Of a stretch of DNA of 64,000 nt, positions 9,175-18,306 are shown in pieces. Source of the stretch: Bacillus sp. SG-1 (lineage in GTDB: Bacteria > Bacillota > Bacilli > Bacillales > Bacillaceae_B); the NCBI RefSeq assembly GCF_000181495.1, contig NZ_ABCF01000006.1, positions 31,458 to 95,457 of the forward strand, read 5' to 3'. Positions within the stretch are counted from its first letter, which is position 1, and every line of letters begins with the position of its first letter. The notes under the pieces were generated by a model. It was not told the origin of the DNA, made no database searches, and saw only the letters and a program-made list of their open reading frames with translations. Position numbers and translations under genes: made by a program.

Positions 9175-9813
9175 ATGGCAAAACCAGCTGCGCAGGGCAT
9201 GACGAAAGAAAATATCCTCTTATCTGCTGTTTCTCTGTTTAATACCAAAGGATACAATGGCACTTCCGTCAGGGATATTGCGAAAAAAGCTTCCGTTAAC
9301 GCTGCAAACATTTCCTACCACTTTCATGGCAAACAAGGGCTGCTCGAATCCTGTTTCACCCGCTTTTTTGAGGCTTATCTAGAATGTCTTGAGGCTGAAG
9401 CCGATAAGTTGGATTTCACTCCTGCGGATGAATGCTTAAAGAGGGCTGTTTACAACATCCTGCAGTATCAGAGTGAAAACCACCTTCTGTCCCGCTTTGT
9501 CTGGAGGGAGGTTTCCATCGACTCGCAAGTCGTCCGTGAAATTATTTCTTCTTATCTAATGAAAGAACGTTACTTGTTGAAGCGGTTTTTTGAGGGAGTA
9601 AATGAACAAAACCGATTCACCTCGATGCCGGTGAGTATTTTTATCATCCAGCTGAAGTCGATGATTTCCATGCCATTCCTCAACAGCCAATATTTAAGGG
9701 AAGTCTGGCATGTATTCCCGCAGGAGCAATATTTTGTTGACCGGTATTTTACTTCCTTGGAGCAATGGATCGATCATTGCCTATTAGCAAGGCAGAACAT
9801 ACCGAGTCAATAG
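9175..9813 (+). CDS. refZ: RefZ, TetR-family regulator of FtsZ ring positioning at sporulation
   Basis: A 212-residue protein with an N-terminal TetR helix-turn-helix (about residues 10-57; GTSVRDIAKKASVN, ISYHF) and an all-helical C-terminal part. The segment SRFVWREVSID, the gene order between ytsP and hisJ, and the length match B. subtilis YttP, renamed RefZ. RefZ binds motifs near the origin and helps shift FtsZ from midcell to the pole early in sporulation. ATG 9175 follows a weak GGGAGA; ATG 9199 is an alternative start. The stop lies one base from the converging hisJ stop. Confidence 0.88.
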   Translation: MAKPAAQGMTKENILLSAVSLFNTKGYNGTSVRDIAKKASVNAANISYHFHGKQGLLESCFTRFFEAYLECLEAEADKLDFTPADECLKRAVYNILQYQSENHLLSRFVWREVSIDSQVVREIISSYLMKERYLLKRFFEGVNEQNRFTSMPVSIFIIQLKSMISMPFLNSQYLREVWHVFPQEQYFVDRYFTSLEQWIDHCLLARQNIPSQ

Positions 9814-9814
9814 T

Positions 9815-10609
9815 TCATTCAAAGATCATGCGGTCTCTGCCTTGATTCAGGTCCTTCGCTTGATGTGCATCTGAGCCGTATACAAGTGGGATTCCCATTT
9901 CAAGAGCCTGCTTTGCAATTTCAGGCGGCGGATAGGAAACGCCGCAGCCTGTTTTAAAAAAGCCTGCCCCATTAAAATCAAGTTCCATTTTGCGCTTTGC
10001 GACCTCGTTTAGAATTGCGTTTATTTGCTGGACGAACGAGCCTGCCGGTGGGAAATCTTTTTTGAATTTATCGGCAAGAGTAATATGTCCGATTCGGTTC
10101 GGTTTATATTTTCCGAGATCAGCTTTAATCGATTTCAACACTGCAGCATAATAGGCTTGATGAATCCTGTCCACAGAGCCGTAAAGCTCAATCATTCTTC
10201 CGAAATTTTCTTTGCTGAAATCCAGGCAGTCATAAGTTCCTTCTTTCAATAAAAAGTGCACCGAAAGCAGGCTGTCATCCAGATGAGGTCCTATTGCGTT
10301 CAGAAACTGGGTTGTTTCTTCCTCATATCCTTCTATATAGTCTATTTCCAATCCCGTCTTAATCGTGATTATCCCTTTAAACTCTATCTTCAGGTTGGCA
10401 AGATCTTTGATATATTGCTCCAGGTATTCCATTTTCATCCCACTGTCACTATCAGGAACAGGGTCTTTGAAACCGGCGGGGAGAGGTGCGTGTTCCGTGA
10501 AAGTAATTTCCTCATACCCGAGCTGGATGGCCCTGTTTATATACTCATGAAATGTATCCTTCGTCCCATGGGGGCAGTATGGAGTATGAATATGTCCGTC
10601 AATTTTCAT
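9815..10609 (-). CDS. hisJ: Histidinol-phosphatase, PHP family
   Basis: Removes phosphate from L-histidinol phosphate, the penultimate step type of histidine synthesis. The PHP metal-binding signature DGHIHTPYCPHG opens the protein; FTEHAP and GSDAH near the C terminus supply further metal ligands. It is about 264 residues, as in B. subtilis HisJ (YtvP). A TTG lies immediately before the ATG; GAGGG is correctly spaced for the ATG at 10607-10609. No other his genes are nearby. Confidence 0.93.
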   Translation of the reverse strand: MKIDGHIHTPYCPHGTKDTFHEYINRAIQLGYEEITFTEHAPLPAGFKDPVPDSDSGMKMEYLEQYIKDLANLKIEFKGIITIKTGLEIDYIEGYEEETTQFLNAIGPHLDDSLLSVHFLLKEGTYDCLDFSKENFGRMIELYGSVDRIHQAYYAAVLKSIKADLGKYKPNRIGHITLADKFKKDFPPAGSFVQQINAILNEVAKRKMELDFNGAGFFKTGCGVSYPPPEIAKQALEMGIPLVYGSDAHQAKDLNQGRDRMIFE

Positions 10610-10834
10610 CAAATCCCTCGTTTCCTTTTACTGTCATATCCATTTATAATAGTAAAATATCAATAATTTTGTTGAATAGATAGACTTTTATAACAAAACT
10701 TCTATTCGAAGAGGAAAAATTGCAAATAAATCGTCAAAAAATGTCGTTATCATGGTATCATAATAAAAGCTATGATGTGAGATTTTACAGTTTTTACATA
10801 GAGCAGACCAAGTTATAGAAGCAGGGGGCTTACG

Positions 10835-12532
10835 ATGGAATTTATCATCGGAGGAATTATACTTTTAATCATACTATTTATCATCGGTTATTTTATAAGA
10901 CGAAAATATTATCACCATGTCGACCGTCTCGAATCCTGGAAGGTCGACATCTTGAACAGGCCCATTCTTGATGAACTGTCTAAAGTCAAGCAGCTTAACA
11001 TGACAGGCCAGACGGAAGAACTCTTTGAAAAGTGGCGTAAAGGGTGGGATGACATTGTTACGGTCGACCTTCCAGAAGTGGAAGAACTGCTTTTTACCGC
11101 TGAAGAATACATTGACAAGTTCCGGTTTGGAACCGCTAAGGAAGTATTGGCTAAAATTGAAGCGATCTTGAATCAGACTGAAGATAAGATGGAGAGGATC
11201 CATTCTGAAGTCGAAGAACTGGTCGGAAGTGAAGAGAAGAACAGGCTTGAGATTGAAGAATTGAAAGAAGCCTTCCGAAAAAGCAAAAAGACTTTGCTTG
11301 CCCACCGCCATGCGTACGGCAAAGCAGCTTATGGGCTTGAAGCCAAGCTGGATGAAATGTCAGAGAAAATTGAAGACTTCAATAAACTTACTGAAGAAGG
11401 GAATTACCTTGAGGCCAGGGAGCTAGTTCTGGCATTGACAGCTGACACACAGGGTATCGTCGAAAAGATGGAAGCCATTCCTGATTTGCTAACAGAATGT
11501 CAAAGTTCTCTTCCGAATCAACTGAATGAAGTGGAAGCAGGATACAATGAAATGGAATCTCAAGGGTATGTCTTGAAACACCTTGGCATCAACACAGAAC
11601 TCGCAAAGCTGCGCGAAGAGCTGGCAGCCTGCGTTGATTCGTTGGAAAAACTTCAAACAGATAAAGTGACAGAAGAAGTGAATGCTTTGAAAGAAAGCGT
11701 TGACCATTTGTATGACATGCTGGAAAAAGAAGTTCTGGCCAAGCACTTTGTTCTGCAAAATGAGGCGAAATCTACTGAGCTTCTTGAGACCGTCAAAGCT
11801 GCCAACAAAGAAATCAAGCAGGAAACAGAGTTTGTTCAGCAGGGCTATCACCTGCAGGATGAAGACTTGCAGATTCCTGTTCAATTGGAAAAGAAAATCA
11901 ATACCCTGTTCAAACGTTTCCAGCAGCTTCAAGAAAAAGTCGTAGAAAACGATTCGGCTTATACCTTCCTGAGTGAAGAAATGCAGGATATCCAACAGCA
12001 GCTTGAAGTGATCAAAAACGAACAGAACACCTTCTCTGAACAGCTGCAGACCTTAAGAAAAGATGAAATTGAAGCGAAAGAAAAAGTTTCTGAGCTTAAG
12101 AGAAAAATCGGTGAAGCAAGCAGAATGATCTCGAAGAGCAATGTACCGGGATTACCTTCCGACTATAACGCGCTTCTCGAGGAAGCTTATAAGAATATCA
12201 CCGACGTGGTTCGAGCGCTTGAAGAAAAGCCGCTCAATATGCCTGTCGTTCAAAAATATCTGGAAAAAGCAGTAGACACTGTTGAACATTTCCATAAAAA
12301 GACGGTAGATTTGATTGAGACGGTCCTGCTTGCTGAAAAGGTCATTCAATACGGAAACCGTTACAGAAGCCGGTATGGTGATGTTTCTCAAAGACTCGAA
12401 AAAGCAGAGTCGGCATTTAGAAGCTATGATTACAGAGACGCTCTTGAACAAGCCGCAACAGCCATTGAGGAAGTTGAGCCTGGGGCCATAAAAAGAATTG
12501 AAAGTTTAGTGAATGAAGAATTAAATGATTAA
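10835..12532 (+). CDS. ezrA: Septation ring formation regulator EzrA
   Basis: Negative regulator of Z-ring assembly and a divisome component. The protein has one N-terminal transmembrane helix (residues 3-20, FIIGGIILLIILFIIGYF) with its body in the cytoplasm, followed by about 540 residues of helical, spectrin-like coiled coil rich in Glu, Lys and Leu. Its 565 residues match the family length. Start ATG follows GCAGGGGG. Located between hisJ and brnQ as in B. subtilis, followed by a terminator shared with the converging brnQ. Confidence 0.97.
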   Translation: MEFIIGGIILLIILFIIGYFIRRKYYHHVDRLESWKVDILNRPILDELSKVKQLNMTGQTEELFEKWRKGWDDIVTVDLPEVEELLFTAEEYIDKFRFGTAKEVLAKIEAILNQTEDKMERIHSEVEELVGSEEKNRLEIEELKEAFRKSKKTLLAHRHAYGKAAYGLEAKLDEMSEKIEDFNKLTEEGNYLEARELVLALTADTQGIVEKMEAIPDLLTECQSSLPNQLNEVEAGYNEMESQGYVLKHLGINTELAKLREELAACVDSLEKLQTDKVTEEVNALKESVDHLYDMLEKEVLAKHFVLQNEAKSTELLETVKAANKEIKQETEFVQQGYHLQDEDLQIPVQLEKKINTLFKRFQQLQEKVVENDSAYTFLSEEMQDIQQQLEVIKNEQNTFSEQLQTLRKDEIEAKEKVSELKRKIGEASRMISKSNVPGLPSDYNALLEEAYKNITDVVRALEEKPLNMPVVQKYLEKAVDTVEHFHKKTVDLIETVLLAEKVIQYGNRYRSRYGDVSQRLEKAESAFRSYDYRDALEQAATAIEEVEPGAIKRIESLVNEELND

Positions 12533-12536
12533 TACG

Positions 12537-12576
12537 AAAAAATCCCGGACTGACTAACATCAGACCGGGATTTTCT
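12537..12576. terminator. Bidirectional terminator between ezrA and brnQ
   Basis: Stem AAAATCCCGG / CCGGGATTTT with an about 16-base loop, just after the ezrA stop and against the brnQ stop. Confidence 0.88.
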
Positions 12577-13898
12577 TATGCTCTTGAACGCAAACTTGCA
12601 GACAAGAGGAAGCCGATGATGGCTCCTATTAATGCCGGCAGCAGCCAGCCAATACCCTCGTTGAAAAGCGGTAAAACACTTAGAATATCATTCAACTTTG
12701 AAAATTCAATCCCCGCTATTTTCAAACCGTCAATCAAACTGATAAGGAACGTTGGAATTAATGCTCCGATATACACACTGGAGTAACCGTTAAACCAGTT
12801 ATGCATGAATGAAAGCAAAATCAGAACAATCGCCAATGGATAAATCACAATCAGGACCGGCAAGGATACGGAAATCAGCTGAGTCAGCCCAATGTTGGCA
12901 ATAATCATACTGAATACACTGATAATGATGACCAGAATGCGGTACGAAACCGGCAAAAGTTTTGAAAAGTATTGTGCACATGCTGACACCAAGCCGATGG
13001 AAGTCGTCAAACAGGCAAAGGTGATGGCCAGCCCCAAAATAATAGTTCCGATTTGACCATACAGGTAATTCGCGGAACCAGCCAGGATTGCCCCCCCGTT
13101 GTCCTTCAGCCCTATGGCTTCCGTGCTTGTCGCCCCGATGAATCCGAGCGAAAGGTATACAAGTGCCAAGCCGGTGGCTGCAATGATACCGGCAAGGATA
13201 CAAGCTTTAGTAATCGAAGCTTTTGATGTTATTCCTTTTTCTCTGACGGCATTGATGACGACTATGCCAAAGACGAGTGCAGCGATGGTGTCCATTGTCA
13301 GGTATCCTTCAAGGAACCCTTTGAAGACTGGACCATCATTATAGGATCCTGAAGGCGCCTGAAAATCGCCCATTGGTGAAAAGATGCTTCTGATGACCAA
13401 TATTGTCAGGATTACAAGTAAAGCAGGAGTAAGAACCTTTCCAATCCTGTCCACAAGTTTAGCTGGATTCATTGCCAGCCATATGGTCAATCCAAAAAAG
13501 ATGATGGTATAAATGAACAACGGCATTCCGTATTTGCTGATATCTTCGCCCAGGAAAGGGGTGACACCAATTTCATACGCAACCGTACCTGTCCGTGGAA
13601 TCCCAAAGAAGGGACCAATTGCCAGATACATAATGACAGTAAACACGACCCCGTAAGCAGGACTGACTCTGCTTGCCAGCGTTTGGAGATCACCGCCTGT
13701 CCTGGCAATCGCAATGATTCCCAGCAAAGGAAGTCCGACACCGGTTATCAGGAACCCAAAGATACCTGTCCAGATATTCTCCCCCGCCTGCTGTCCCAAA
13801 AAAGGCGGAAATATCATATTGCCCGCTCCCAGAAACAGGGCGAACAGCATAAGACCAACCGTAACAATTAAATTAAATGACAGCGCTTTCTCTCTCAT
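12576..13898 (-). CDS. brnQ: Branched-chain amino acid transport carrier (LIVCS family)
   Basis: Sodium-coupled uptake carrier for leucine, isoleucine and valine in the cytoplasmic membrane. The 440 residues contain about twelve hydrophobic segments; the N-terminal motif LGAGNMIFPPFLG is characteristic of BrnQ/BraB. Start ATG follows AGGGGGT. Monocistronic, in the B. subtilis braB position between ezrA and nifZ. I saw no T-box or CodY site that I would defend upstream. Confidence 0.95.
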   Translation of the reverse strand: MREKALSFNLIVTVGLMLFALFLGAGNMIFPPFLGQQAGENIWTGIFGFLITGVGLPLLGIIAIARTGGDLQTLASRVSPAYGVVFTVIMYLAIGPFFGIPRTGTVAYEIGVTPFLGEDISKYGMPLFIYTIIFFGLTIWLAMNPAKLVDRIGKVLTPALLVILTILVIRSIFSPMGDFQAPSGSYNDGPVFKGFLEGYLTMDTIAALVFGIVVINAVREKGITSKASITKACILAGIIAATGLALVYLSLGFIGATSTEAIGLKDNGGAILAGSANYLYGQIGTIILGLAITFACLTTSIGLVSACAQYFSKLLPVSYRILVIIISVFSMIIANIGLTQLISVSLPVLIVIYPLAIVLILLSFMHNWFNGYSSVYIGALIPTFLISLIDGLKIAGIEFSKLNDILSVLPLFNEGIGWLLPALIGAIIGFLLSASLRSRA

Positions 13899-14314
13899 AT
13901 AAATAACCCCCTAAAATACAAAGGTGAATCAAACCGTTTTATAGTAACACATAAATCGCGAATATTGTCGAAATAATTAAAAGTTAAAAAATTCAGTATA
14001 TTGACATAACATATTAAATTTTCTTTATTATTTACACTCTTACAAAAATAGAGCAGCCATCCATGTAAGTCAAGGGTTTGAGGAAATGGAATGCATTATT
14101 CATGTAAACTATTTAAACCGTTTTTCCAAGCGAGATTACCGTGAATCCACATTCGGAAAATTTTGGGAGTGCACACGACCGCTTGGTGGGCACGGGAGGT
14201 ATGGAACGTAAGGCTTTGAAGATTGATCGGACCAGCCAAAATTGAGTTAGTAAACAGTCTTAAAAAAGGAAAAGGGTATTATTATGTGTATCATGGTATT
14301 AAAGCAACACAGGT
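13899..14314. other. A+T-rich intergenic stretch, no gene seen
   Basis: The first part should hold the brnQ promoter. No ORF with a ribosome binding site and no convincing structure was found before the composite repeat starts at 14315. Confidence 0.5.
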
Positions 14315-14360
14315 TTGATTGAAGCGGAAGGTGTGTGACCTCCTGCGGGAACAGCGGGAC

Positions 14361-14480
14361 GTCTAGTTCCAGCGCCTAGCCCCTCGGGGTCAAATAACCC
14401 AGAGAGATTAAAAGGAAAGGTCGCCTTTTATTCTCTCCGGAACATTTGCCTGTCGGGGCTGACCAAGGCGCTTCCACTTT
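14361..14480. repeat. Type 1 structured module, copy A
   Basis: Outer stems AGCGCC 14371-14376 with GGCGCT 14467-14472, and AGCCCC 14378-14383 with GGGGCT 14455-14460; inner stem GAGAG 14402-14406 with CTCTC 14433-14437, extended by AAAAGG / CCTTTT. It seems inserted between GGGAC and AGGTGAGAC of the outer element. Confidence 0.8.
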
Positions 14481-14504
14481 TGATGACAGGTGAGACTCCC
14501 ATCC

Positions 14505-14655
14505 AGTTGCAGCGCCCGAGGTTACGTACCCACTGGAACGTAACCCAGCCCCTCGGGGTCAAATAACCCTCAGCGAATAAAAGGAAAGATCACCTTTTTT
14601 TCGCTGAGTAACATTTGCCTGTCGGGGCTGAACGGGGCGCTTCCTCTTTTTAAAC
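14505..14655. repeat. Type 1 structured module, copy B
   Basis: Same plan as copy A: AGCGCCC 14511-14517 with GGGCGCT 14635-14641, AGCCCC 14547-14552 with GGGGCT 14624-14629. The inner stem is CAGCG 14571-14575 with CGCTG 14602-14606, a different sequence from copy A but still paired. It has an extra perfect hairpin GGTTACGT 14520-14527 with ACGTAACC 14538-14545. Confidence 0.8.
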
Positions 14656-14769
14656 AGGCGCAGCCGAGGAGGCCAATCTAGCTCTAGCGGCCAGCGCCTA
14701 GCAGATTTCTGTCTCTCTCCTTGCGAATCCAGCTGCAAGGCCCCAACGGCTAGCGGACTTCCCTGCCCC

Positions 14770-14880
14770 CTCCTTGCGATAAGTCAACATCAACTCACTG
14801 CGTTCGTTGTGTTTCCTTTATCTCATGCGGTGACAGTCCAGTCCGTACGCCGCTGAACGGGGCCTTTTCACTTTATATAG
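14770..14880. repeat. Type 2 structured module, copy C
   Basis: Inner stem CAAC 14791-14794 with GTTG 14806-14809 inside GATAA / TTATC, followed by the tail GTCCGTACGCCGCTGAACGG and a T-rich end. It shares sequence and spacing with the next copy. Confidence 0.75.
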
Positions 14881-14981
14881 ATAAGTCATCATCGAATCGC
14901 TCTGCTCTTCGTGATTCCTATATCTCATGCGAGAGCCCTAAAATCTGTACGGCGCTGAACGGCCGCTTACGCTTTTTAATT
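14877..14981. repeat. Type 2 structured module, copy D
   Basis: Matches copy C base for base in spacing; inner stem is CGAA 14893-14896 with TTCG 14908-14911. The tail CTGTACGGCGCTGAACGG ends in CGCTTTTTAA. Confidence 0.75.
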
Positions 14982-15246
14982 CACCGCCCGCCCCGCGGAG
15001 TCACGCACCTGAAGCGGAAATCAGGTTAACACTTATCTAGTGCACCAATGTTTCACCACTCTGCATTCTTCTGAGAGCAAAATGAGGTTGTTTTTGGCTT
15101 CCTGTAGGACCATTCAAATCCCCTAAAAATAAATCATCTAAACAAAGATGGAATTTTTTTAATAATGGATTTGTGATAGTATAATCTTTTGTAAACAATA
15201 GATTTTAACGTACTTTCAAACTGAACTTATCAGAAGGTGTAAATAT

Positions 15247-16398
15247 ATGATTTATTTTGATAACAGCGCAACGACGAAACCGTATAAAGAAGTTCTTCAA
15301 ACCTTTTTGAAAGTGAATGAAGATTATTTTGCCAATCCTTCCTCAATCCATGCACTTGGTGGAAGAGTAGAGACATTGATCACCAAGTCAAGAAAGCAGG
15401 TTGCCAGTCTGCTGGAGATAAAGGAAACAGAAGTCTTTTTCACTTCGGGGGGGACGGAATCAAATAATCTTGCCTTAAAAGGGACCGCTTTACATTACCG
15501 TAATCGTGGCAGGCACATTATCACAACTGTGATCGAACATCCATCCATCATTGAAACATGCGAACAATTAAAGGAACTCGGTTTTGACATCACGTACCTG
15601 CCAGTCGATTCACATGGCAGTGTCCGGGTACAGGATGTGCTGGATGCCCTTAGAGATGATACGATTTTAGTCTCCATCATGCATGTGAATAATGAAGTGG
15701 GGAGTATTCAGCCGGTTGAAGCAATCGGAAAAGCATTGAAGTCCTATCCCAAAGTCATTTTTCATGTCGATCATATCCAGGGAATTGGCAAGGTTCCGCT
15801 TTCCTTCCATGAAGCAGGTATAGATTTATGCTCGATCTCCGGACATAAAATACATGGATTGAAAGGCACAGGCATGTTGTATATTAAGGAAGGATTAAAA
15901 ATTTCACCATTGCTTTCAGGCGGTGAACAGGAAAGAAAAATCAGGAGTGGAACCGAGAATACCGGGGGAATCGTTTCCTTTGCTAAAGCCTTAAGATTAC
16001 ATTTTGAAAAGAGCGGCAAAGAACTTGAGTACATCCGTAAGCTTAATGCCTACCTTAGGGGGAAATTAAATCAAATAGACGGAATTACGATTCATTCACC
16101 TGCAGCAGGAGCGGCTCCACATATAGTGAACTTTTCGGTACAGGATATCCGGGGTGAAATATTCGTACACGCGTTAGAAGAGTTCAATATATACGTATCC
16201 ACCACCAGTGCCTGTTCATCCAAAAAGAACATTCCTTCGCGGACATTGCAGGGGATGGGTGTGAATGAAAGCCTCCTTGATACATCTGTCAGGGTCAGCT
16301 TTTCATTTGAAAATACAAAAGAAGAAGTGGATGCATTCTGCAGTGCAATTGAAAAAGTGAAGAAAAATCTAGAGGAAACGACGAGGAGAAGAAAATGA
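15247..16398 (+). CDS. nifZ: Cysteine desulfurase of the NifZ/IscS type
   Basis: PLP enzyme that takes sulfur from cysteine and passes it on as persulfide. The PLP lysine is in SGHKIHG (K201), and the sulfur-carrying cysteine is in TTSACSSKK (C323). It has 383 residues. It overlaps thiI by four bases (ATGA), so the two are co-transcribed and the likely sulfur acceptor is ThiI for 4-thiouridine in tRNA, as in B. subtilis nifZ-thiI. Start ATG follows AGAAGGTG. A TATAAT at 15180-15185 may be its -10, though the -35 is poor. Confidence 0.94.
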   Translation: MIYFDNSATTKPYKEVLQTFLKVNEDYFANPSSIHALGGRVETLITKSRKQVASLLEIKETEVFFTSGGTESNNLALKGTALHYRNRGRHIITTVIEHPSIIETCEQLKELGFDITYLPVDSHGSVRVQDVLDALRDDTILVSIMHVNNEVGSIQPVEAIGKALKSYPKVIFHVDHIQGIGKVPLSFHEAGIDLCSISGHKIHGLKGTGMLYIKEGLKISPLLSGGEQERKIRSGTENTGGIVSFAKALRLHFEKSGKELEYIRKLNAYLRGKLNQIDGITIHSPAAGAAPHIVNFSVQDIRGEIFVHALEEFNIYVSTTSACSSKKNIPSRTLQGMGVNESLLDTSVRVSFSFENTKEEVDAFCSAIEKVKKNLEETTRRRK

Positions 16399-17606
16399 TT
16401 TATGATCAGATATTAGTCCGTTATGGAGAGATTTCAACTAAAGGACGCAACCGAAAAGCATTTACAAAAAAATTGAGAGAAAACATCCTCATGATGTTAA
16501 AAGACTTCCCTAATATAAAGATTAGTGCCACCCGTGATAGGCTTCATATCTATCTTAATGGCGAAAATGGGGAAGAAGTACTGAAGAAGCTGGAGAATGT
16601 ATTTGGAATTCAATCCTACAGCCCTGTTGTAAAAACGGCAAAGGATATTGATGAAATAAAAGAAGCAGCCCTAACCCTTATGAAGAAAACACATATAGAA
16701 GGAAAGACATTCAAAGTATCTGCAAGAAGGGCTGATAAGACCTTTGAACTGGATACAAATGAAATTAACTATGCAGTGGGGTCCCATGTGTTAAAAAATA
16801 CGGAAGGGTTAACGGTAGACGTGAAAAACCCTGATATTAAGCTGAATGTGGAAATCAGGAAAGAAGGTGCCTATCTTTCCAGTGAAGTTTATCCGGGAGC
16901 CGGAGGGATGCCTGCCGGAGCCAGCGGTAAAGCGATGCTGATGCTTTCCGGTGGATTGGACAGCCCTGTTGCAGGTTATTTAATCATGAAACGCGGGGTT
17001 GAAGTTGAAGCGGTACACTTCCACAGTCCCCCTTTTACAAGTGAAAGAGCAAAGCAAAAAGTCATAGACCTGGCAAAGTCATTATCTGCTTTTAGCGGAA
17101 GAATCAAGCTTCATGTTGTTCCATTCACGGAAATCCAGCAGACTGTCCATAATCAAGTCCCTGAAAACTATACGATGACATCCACACGAAGAATGATGCT
17201 GAGGATTACCGAGAAGTTGAGGCAGAAGCATGAAGGTCTGGGCATCGTCACCGGCGAAAGCCTCGGACAAGTGGCAAGCCAGACATTAGACAGCATGCTG
17301 GCCATTAATGAGGTTACGAACACTCCTGTCCTTAGGCCTCTGATTTCAGTGGATAAACTTGAAATCATTGATATTGCAAAAGAAATCGGAACACATGATA
17401 TTTCCATCCTTCCATATGAAGACTGCTGTACAATCTTTACGCCGCCCGCGCCAAAAACAAAGCCAAAAAAGGAGAAAATCCAATACTATGAAAGCTTTGT
17501 TGATTTTGAGCCGCTAATAGATAAAGCTGTCGCCGATACGGAACTGCTGATCATCGACGGGGGAAGCCTGCAAACAGAAAACGATGAACTGGATGAATTG
17601 TTGTAA
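16395..17606 (+). CDS. thiI: tRNA 4-thiouridine synthetase ThiI
   Basis: Makes 4-thiouridine at position 8 of tRNAs, using ATP and sulfur from the adjacent desulfurase. The order is N-terminal ferredoxin-like domain, THUMP domain (about 60-165) and a PP-loop ATP pyrophosphatase with SGGLDS (residues 185-190). The 403-residue length shows that the C-terminal rhodanese domain of enteric ThiI is absent, as is normal in Bacillus. GGAGGAG precedes the start. Second gene of the nifZ-thiI operon. Confidence 0.96.
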   Translation: MIYDQILVRYGEISTKGRNRKAFTKKLRENILMMLKDFPNIKISATRDRLHIYLNGENGEEVLKKLENVFGIQSYSPVVKTAKDIDEIKEAALTLMKKTHIEGKTFKVSARRADKTFELDTNEINYAVGSHVLKNTEGLTVDVKNPDIKLNVEIRKEGAYLSSEVYPGAGGMPAGASGKAMLMLSGGLDSPVAGYLIMKRGVEVEAVHFHSPPFTSERAKQKVIDLAKSLSAFSGRIKLHVVPFTEIQQTVHNQVPENYTMTSTRRMMLRITEKLRQKHEGLGIVTGESLGQVASQTLDSMLAINEVTNTPVLRPLISVDKLEIIDIAKEIGTHDISILPYEDCCTIFTPPAPKTKPKKEKIQYYESFVDFEPLIDKAVADTELLIIDGGSLQTENDELDELL

Positions 17607-17638
17607 TATTATTAGGAAGAATTACCAATAGGAAACTC

Positions 17639-17668
17639 GAATGAAGCCATGTGTTTTCGCACATTCTA
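17639..17668 (+). promoter_or_regulatory. Sigma G promoter of sspA
   Basis: GAATG (17639-17643) and CATTCTA (17662-17668) are separated by exactly 18 bases, matching the forespore sigma G consensus GHATR-N18-CATWHTA at every position. Confidence 0.85.
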
Positions 17669-17692
17669 TACTCACAAGGAGGTGAAAGACAC

Positions 17693-17899
17693 ATGGCAAA
17701 CAACAACAGTTCAAACCAACTAGTAGCTCCAGGAGCTCAACAAGCGATTGACCAAATGAAATTTGAAATCGCTTCTGAATTCGGTGTGCAACTTGGTGCA
17801 GATACAACTGCACGTGCTAACGGTTCTGTCGGTGGTGAAATCACTAAACGTTTAGTTCAAATGGCTGAACAACAAATCGGCGGAGGCTACCAACAATAA
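17693..17899 (+). CDS. sspA: Small acid-soluble spore protein, alpha/beta type
   Basis: DNA-binding protein that saturates and protects spore DNA and is degraded at germination. It has 68 residues. The germination protease site is in KFEIASEFG, with cleavage expected between E25 and I26. The conserved C-terminal segment [15 protein letters not shown] is present. AAGGAGGTGA is correctly spaced before ATG 17693; an upstream in-frame start at 17651 is not supported. It has a perfect sigma G promoter and its own terminator. Confidence 0.97.
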   Translation: MANNNSSNQLVAPGAQQAIDQMKFEIASEFGVQLGADTTARANGSVGGEITKRLVQMAEQQIGGGYQQ

Positions 17900-17920
17900 T
17901 TCAACTAAATATAATGGCTA

Positions 17921-17955
17921 CAAGGAGCGGGATTTCCCCCGCTCCTTTATTTTAT
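17921..17955 (+). terminator. Terminator of sspA
   Basis: Stem AAGGAGCGGG (17922-17931) / CCCGCTCCTT (17938-17947) with a T-rich tail. Confidence 0.9.
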
Positions 17956-18306
17956 TTCTGCGTCAAGAGCACGAACTTGTCCCGGGTTAACTGCAGGAAA
18001 TCCTTCAGATTTAAAATAATATTAAAGTAATCAAAAGCTTTTGCGAAGATAGCTTTAGGTGCTTGGAATGTAACAAAACAAAAATTAAAATAAAGTTTTC
18101 TTATCCAAATCCATAGGAGCTTAAGAGTGTGCTCATGCCTTGTGGAGACTCGACTCCTGAAACGGAAACTGCGTTTTTTATCGACGGTTTTATTTCTATT
18201 TTTACCCTCTTAAATAGATTGAGACAAAATAACTTCAAATTAATTATTTTAAATATTATAAAAATTTAGTATAATATAACAGAATAACATCAAAGGGGGA
18301 GAAAAT
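17956..18306. other. Intergenic stretch with a probable repeat remnant
   Basis: No ORF seen. At about 18150-18172, GGAGACTCGACTCCTGAAAC followed by GGAAACTGCG resembles a decayed right end of the outer element at 14982-15026. TATAAT at about 18272, close to the mbcS start, is a possible -10; the region around it is nearly all A+T. Confidence 0.45.

Larger units (their letters stand above)
14315..15026. repeat. Composite of nested intergenic repeats
   Basis: An outer inverted element has its left end at 14315-14360 (GAAGCGGAAGGTGTGTGAC, then TCCTGCGGG) and its right end at 14982-15026 (CCCCGCGGAGTCACGCACCT). Its interior is interrupted by at least four hairpin modules (two types), while outer-element pieces such as AGGTGAGACTCCC and GAGGAGGCC remain between them. 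No ORF with codon structure is present. Parts of the same families recur at 18.1, 32.0 and 63.2 kb. Confidence 0.85.
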
